A program made the position numbers and the translations under genes. The notes below the pieces were generated by a model. The model was given only the letters and a program-made list of their open reading frames with translations, was not told where the DNA came from and ran no database searches. Of a DNA stretch of 23,632 nucleotides, positions 22,556 to 23,632 are shown piece after piece; the stretch's first letter is position 1, and every line of letters starts with the position of its first letter. This stretch comes from an uncultured Ilumatobacter sp. (GTDB lineage: Bacteria > Actinomycetota > Acidimicrobiia > Acidimicrobiales > Ilumatobacteraceae), in NCBI GenBank assembly GCA_937905835.1, contig CALCXK010000128.1:1-23632 (forward strand), written 5' to 3'.

Positions 22556-23485
22556 TCACGACGCGAGTTCGTCGAACGCAGCGGTCAGTCGAACCGGCAG
22601 CCCGACGTCAAAGCGGAGGATTGCTTCAGCGCGACTTCCCGGTCGCAGCCCAGTCACGTTGTGCACAGTCATGCGGCCACCGACCACGTGCACTTCAAGG
22701 TGGCGACCGTCTACATCGAGCACGGCTTTGAGCCGCAGCACGTCACGCATCGCATCGGCGATGCCAGCAACCCGGCCTGCTACCACCGTCGCCCCCGACC
22801 ACGACCACCGCGAGTAGTTCGCCTGCACGTGCCCGACTGACGGAACTGCCACTGCAGTCTCAGCGTCAGACTCCAACATCAATGGCAGCTGCAACCGCAA
22901 CCGCGGCCCGAGAATCAGGTCGGTCGAAGCCGAACCGTCGACGATCGGGATACCGGGAGCATATTCATCAAGCACCTCCAACGCCCGCTGCAGCTGCTCC
23001 GGTGTACAGAGGTCAAGTTTCGTGGAGATGATGAGTTCGGCACCGGCGAGCTGACGGCGCACTTCTGAGCTGACGTAGCGGTCGTCCACTTGACGTCCGA
23101 TCGAGTCGGCCGCAGCGAGCACGATTACTCCCCCCGGAGTAAACCCCACCGAGGTGCCCCACGCTGCCGCCGCCGATGGATCAGCGATCCCACTCGCTTC
23201 GATCACGATCTGCTCCGGTGGGAACTCGACATCGCGGAGCAAACCGAGCGACGCCATCAGGTCGTTGCCCAGCGAACAGCAGACACATCCGTTCGGCAAA
23301 TTGACCACGCTGGTGTCGCTAGCTGCGGCGAGCAACTCGGCGTCGATACCTATCGACCCAAAGTCGTTGACGATCACCCCAAGCCGCCGACCGTCGGGTT
23401 CGCGTAGTAACCGGTTGAGTAATGTGGTCTTTCCCACACCGAGGTATCCGCCAATGACCGTGATGGGAATGTCAGGGCGCGCCAC
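22556..23485 (-). CDS. COG0523/CobW-family GTPase (metal-insertion type)
   Basis: A 309-aa G3E GTPase, a family that delivers metals such as zinc or cobalt to target proteins. The Walker A motif is GGYLGVGKTT (12-21). The metal-binding CxCC motif lies in NGCVCCSLGND (Cys67, Cys69, Cys70). VNDFGSIGID takes the place of the usual NEFGxxGID. EASGIADPSAAAA is the Walker B and switch region, and STKLDL stands where NKxD recognises guanine. The C-terminal third is a CobW_C-like domain. No long His-rich loop is seen. GTG 23485 has CAACAT 6 nt upstream and is divergent from the CoA-transferase gene by 39 nt. A metal-dependent hydrolase lies convergent next door, a possible client, but this is a guess. 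Confidence 0.88.
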   Translation of the reverse strand: MARPDIPITVIGGYLGVGKTTLLNRLLREPDGRRLGVIVNDFGSIGIDAELLAAASDTSVVNLPNGCVCCSLGNDLMASLGLLRDVEFPPEQIVIEASGIADPSAAAAWGTSVGFTPGGVIVLAAADSIGRQVDDRYVSSEVRRQLAGAELIISTKLDLCTPEQLQRALEVLDEYAPGIPIVDGSASTDLILGPRLRLQLPLMLESDAETAVAVPSVGHVQANYSRWSWSGATVVAGRVAGIADAMRDVLRLKAVLDVDGRHLEVHVVGGRMTVHNVTGLRPGSRAEAILRFDVGLPVRLTAAFDELAS

Positions 23486-23491
23486 GACGCC

Positions 23492-23497
23492 ATGTTG
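23492..23497 (-). promoter_or_regulatory. -10 box candidate, COG0523 GTPase gene
   Basis: On the minus strand CAACAT, with the conserved A and T, is followed by six bases (GGCGTC) and GTG 23485. The first base is C, so this is a weaker match. Confidence 0.35.
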
Positions 23498-23512
23498 GCA
23501 TCAACCACCTGC

Positions 23513-23518
23513 AACCAT
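23513..23518 (+). promoter_or_regulatory. -10 box candidate, CoA-transferase gene
   Basis: AACCAT, with the conserved A and T, is followed by six bases (CTGACT) and ATG 23525. It is a weak match, supported by the same spacing as at other units. Confidence 0.3.
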
Positions 23519-23524
23519 CTGACT

Positions 23525-23632
23525 ATGAACGATCAATCCGCAGTCTCACTTGCCGGTCCGCTTGCCGGCATCAAGGTGGTCGATATGTCGGTGATGATCG
23601 CCGGTCCACTCGCCGCGATGATGCTCGGCGAT
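23525..23632 (+). CDS. CaiB/BaiF-type CoA-transferase (N-terminal part, runs off window)
   Basis: Only the first 36 codons are present. After a short lead, the segment LAGPLAGIKVVDMSVMIAGPLAAMMLGD matches the start of family III CoA-transferases, which usually read LxGxRVLDLxxxxAGPxAxxxLGDLGA. These enzymes move CoA between carboxylic acids, as in carnitine, oxalate or bile-acid breakdown, and alpha-methylacyl-CoA racemase shares the fold. The ATG at 23525 gives a short N-terminal extension before the conserved part. The catalytic Asp lies beyond the window. It is divergent from the COG0523 GTPase gene. Confidence 0.8.
   Translation, partial: MNDQSAVSLAGPLAGIKVVDMSVMIAGPLAAMMLGD

Noticed and set aside
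1..23632. CRISPR array, insertion sequence, toxin-antitoxin or phage-defence island
   Set aside because: No spaced direct repeats, transposase, nuclease-helicase or toxin-like genes were seen; all long genes belong to metabolic, transport or housekeeping-type families.

Overview
The window is high-GC bacterial DNA, densely coded on both strands, with no rRNA, tRNA, insertion sequence, prophage or CRISPR array that I could find. It looks like an ordinary chromosomal stretch of an actinobacterium. The markers are a mycothiol S-conjugate amidase (Mca), two luciferase-like F420-type oxidoreductases, frequent GTG starts and many apparently leaderless transcripts. The gene mix (two LLM oxidoreductases, CaiB/BaiF CoA-transferase, TauD, acyl-CoA synthetase) suggests an Ilumatobacter-like Acidimicrobiia member, but that finer placement is inference.

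Layout. 1-1508: a 14-bp inverted repeat, then a lipoprotein thermonuclease and a YdjC/ChbG-type deacetylase. 1586-2727 (minus): mca and, overlapping its stop, a tiny SCP2-like protein. 2841-4572: a PEBP/YbhB-type lipoprotein and a rhomboid protease with an N-terminal zinc finger. 4640-7076: FAD glycerol-3-phosphate dehydrogenase followed after 1 nt by an MtfA-type peptidase. 7259-9900: betaine-aldehyde dehydrogenase, an EamA transporter and a small unknown gene ending in a hairpin. 9924-13734: an F420-type oxidoreductase (minus), a GT4 glycosyltransferase and a fatty-acyl-CoA synthetase. 13759-15934 (minus): a TauD-type Fe(II)/2-oxoglutarate dioxygenase and a sphingosine-1-phosphate-lyase-like PLP enzyme. 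16037-19889: a complete ferric-iron ABC importer (binding lipoprotein, fused double permease, ATPase). 19920-22543: a second F420-type oxidoreductase overlapping a YtcJ-like amidohydrolase. 22556-23485 (minus): a COG0523/CobW GTPase. From 23525 a CaiB/BaiF CoA-transferase begins and runs off the window.

Two patterns stand out. First, most transcription-unit heads have a TANNNT-like -10 hexamer placed so that transcription should begin at or within a few bases of the start codon, with no Shine-Dalgarno sequence. The spacing is exactly 6 nt in many cases, and this pattern also fixes several GTG starts. Genes inside operons lack it and instead abut or overlap their upstream neighbour. Second, the gap between the TauD gene and the iron importer holds an 11-bp perfect inverted repeat whose arms overlap the predicted -35 boxes of both divergent promoters, with an imperfect palindrome between them. 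This suggests one regulator controls iron uptake together with an iron-dependent oxygenase.

No clearly new multi-gene system was recognised. The best candidates for something undescribed are this shared operator, the Mca-SCP2 pair, and the TauD plus S1P-lyase-like pair. All families, starts and regulatory sites were read by eye without database searches.
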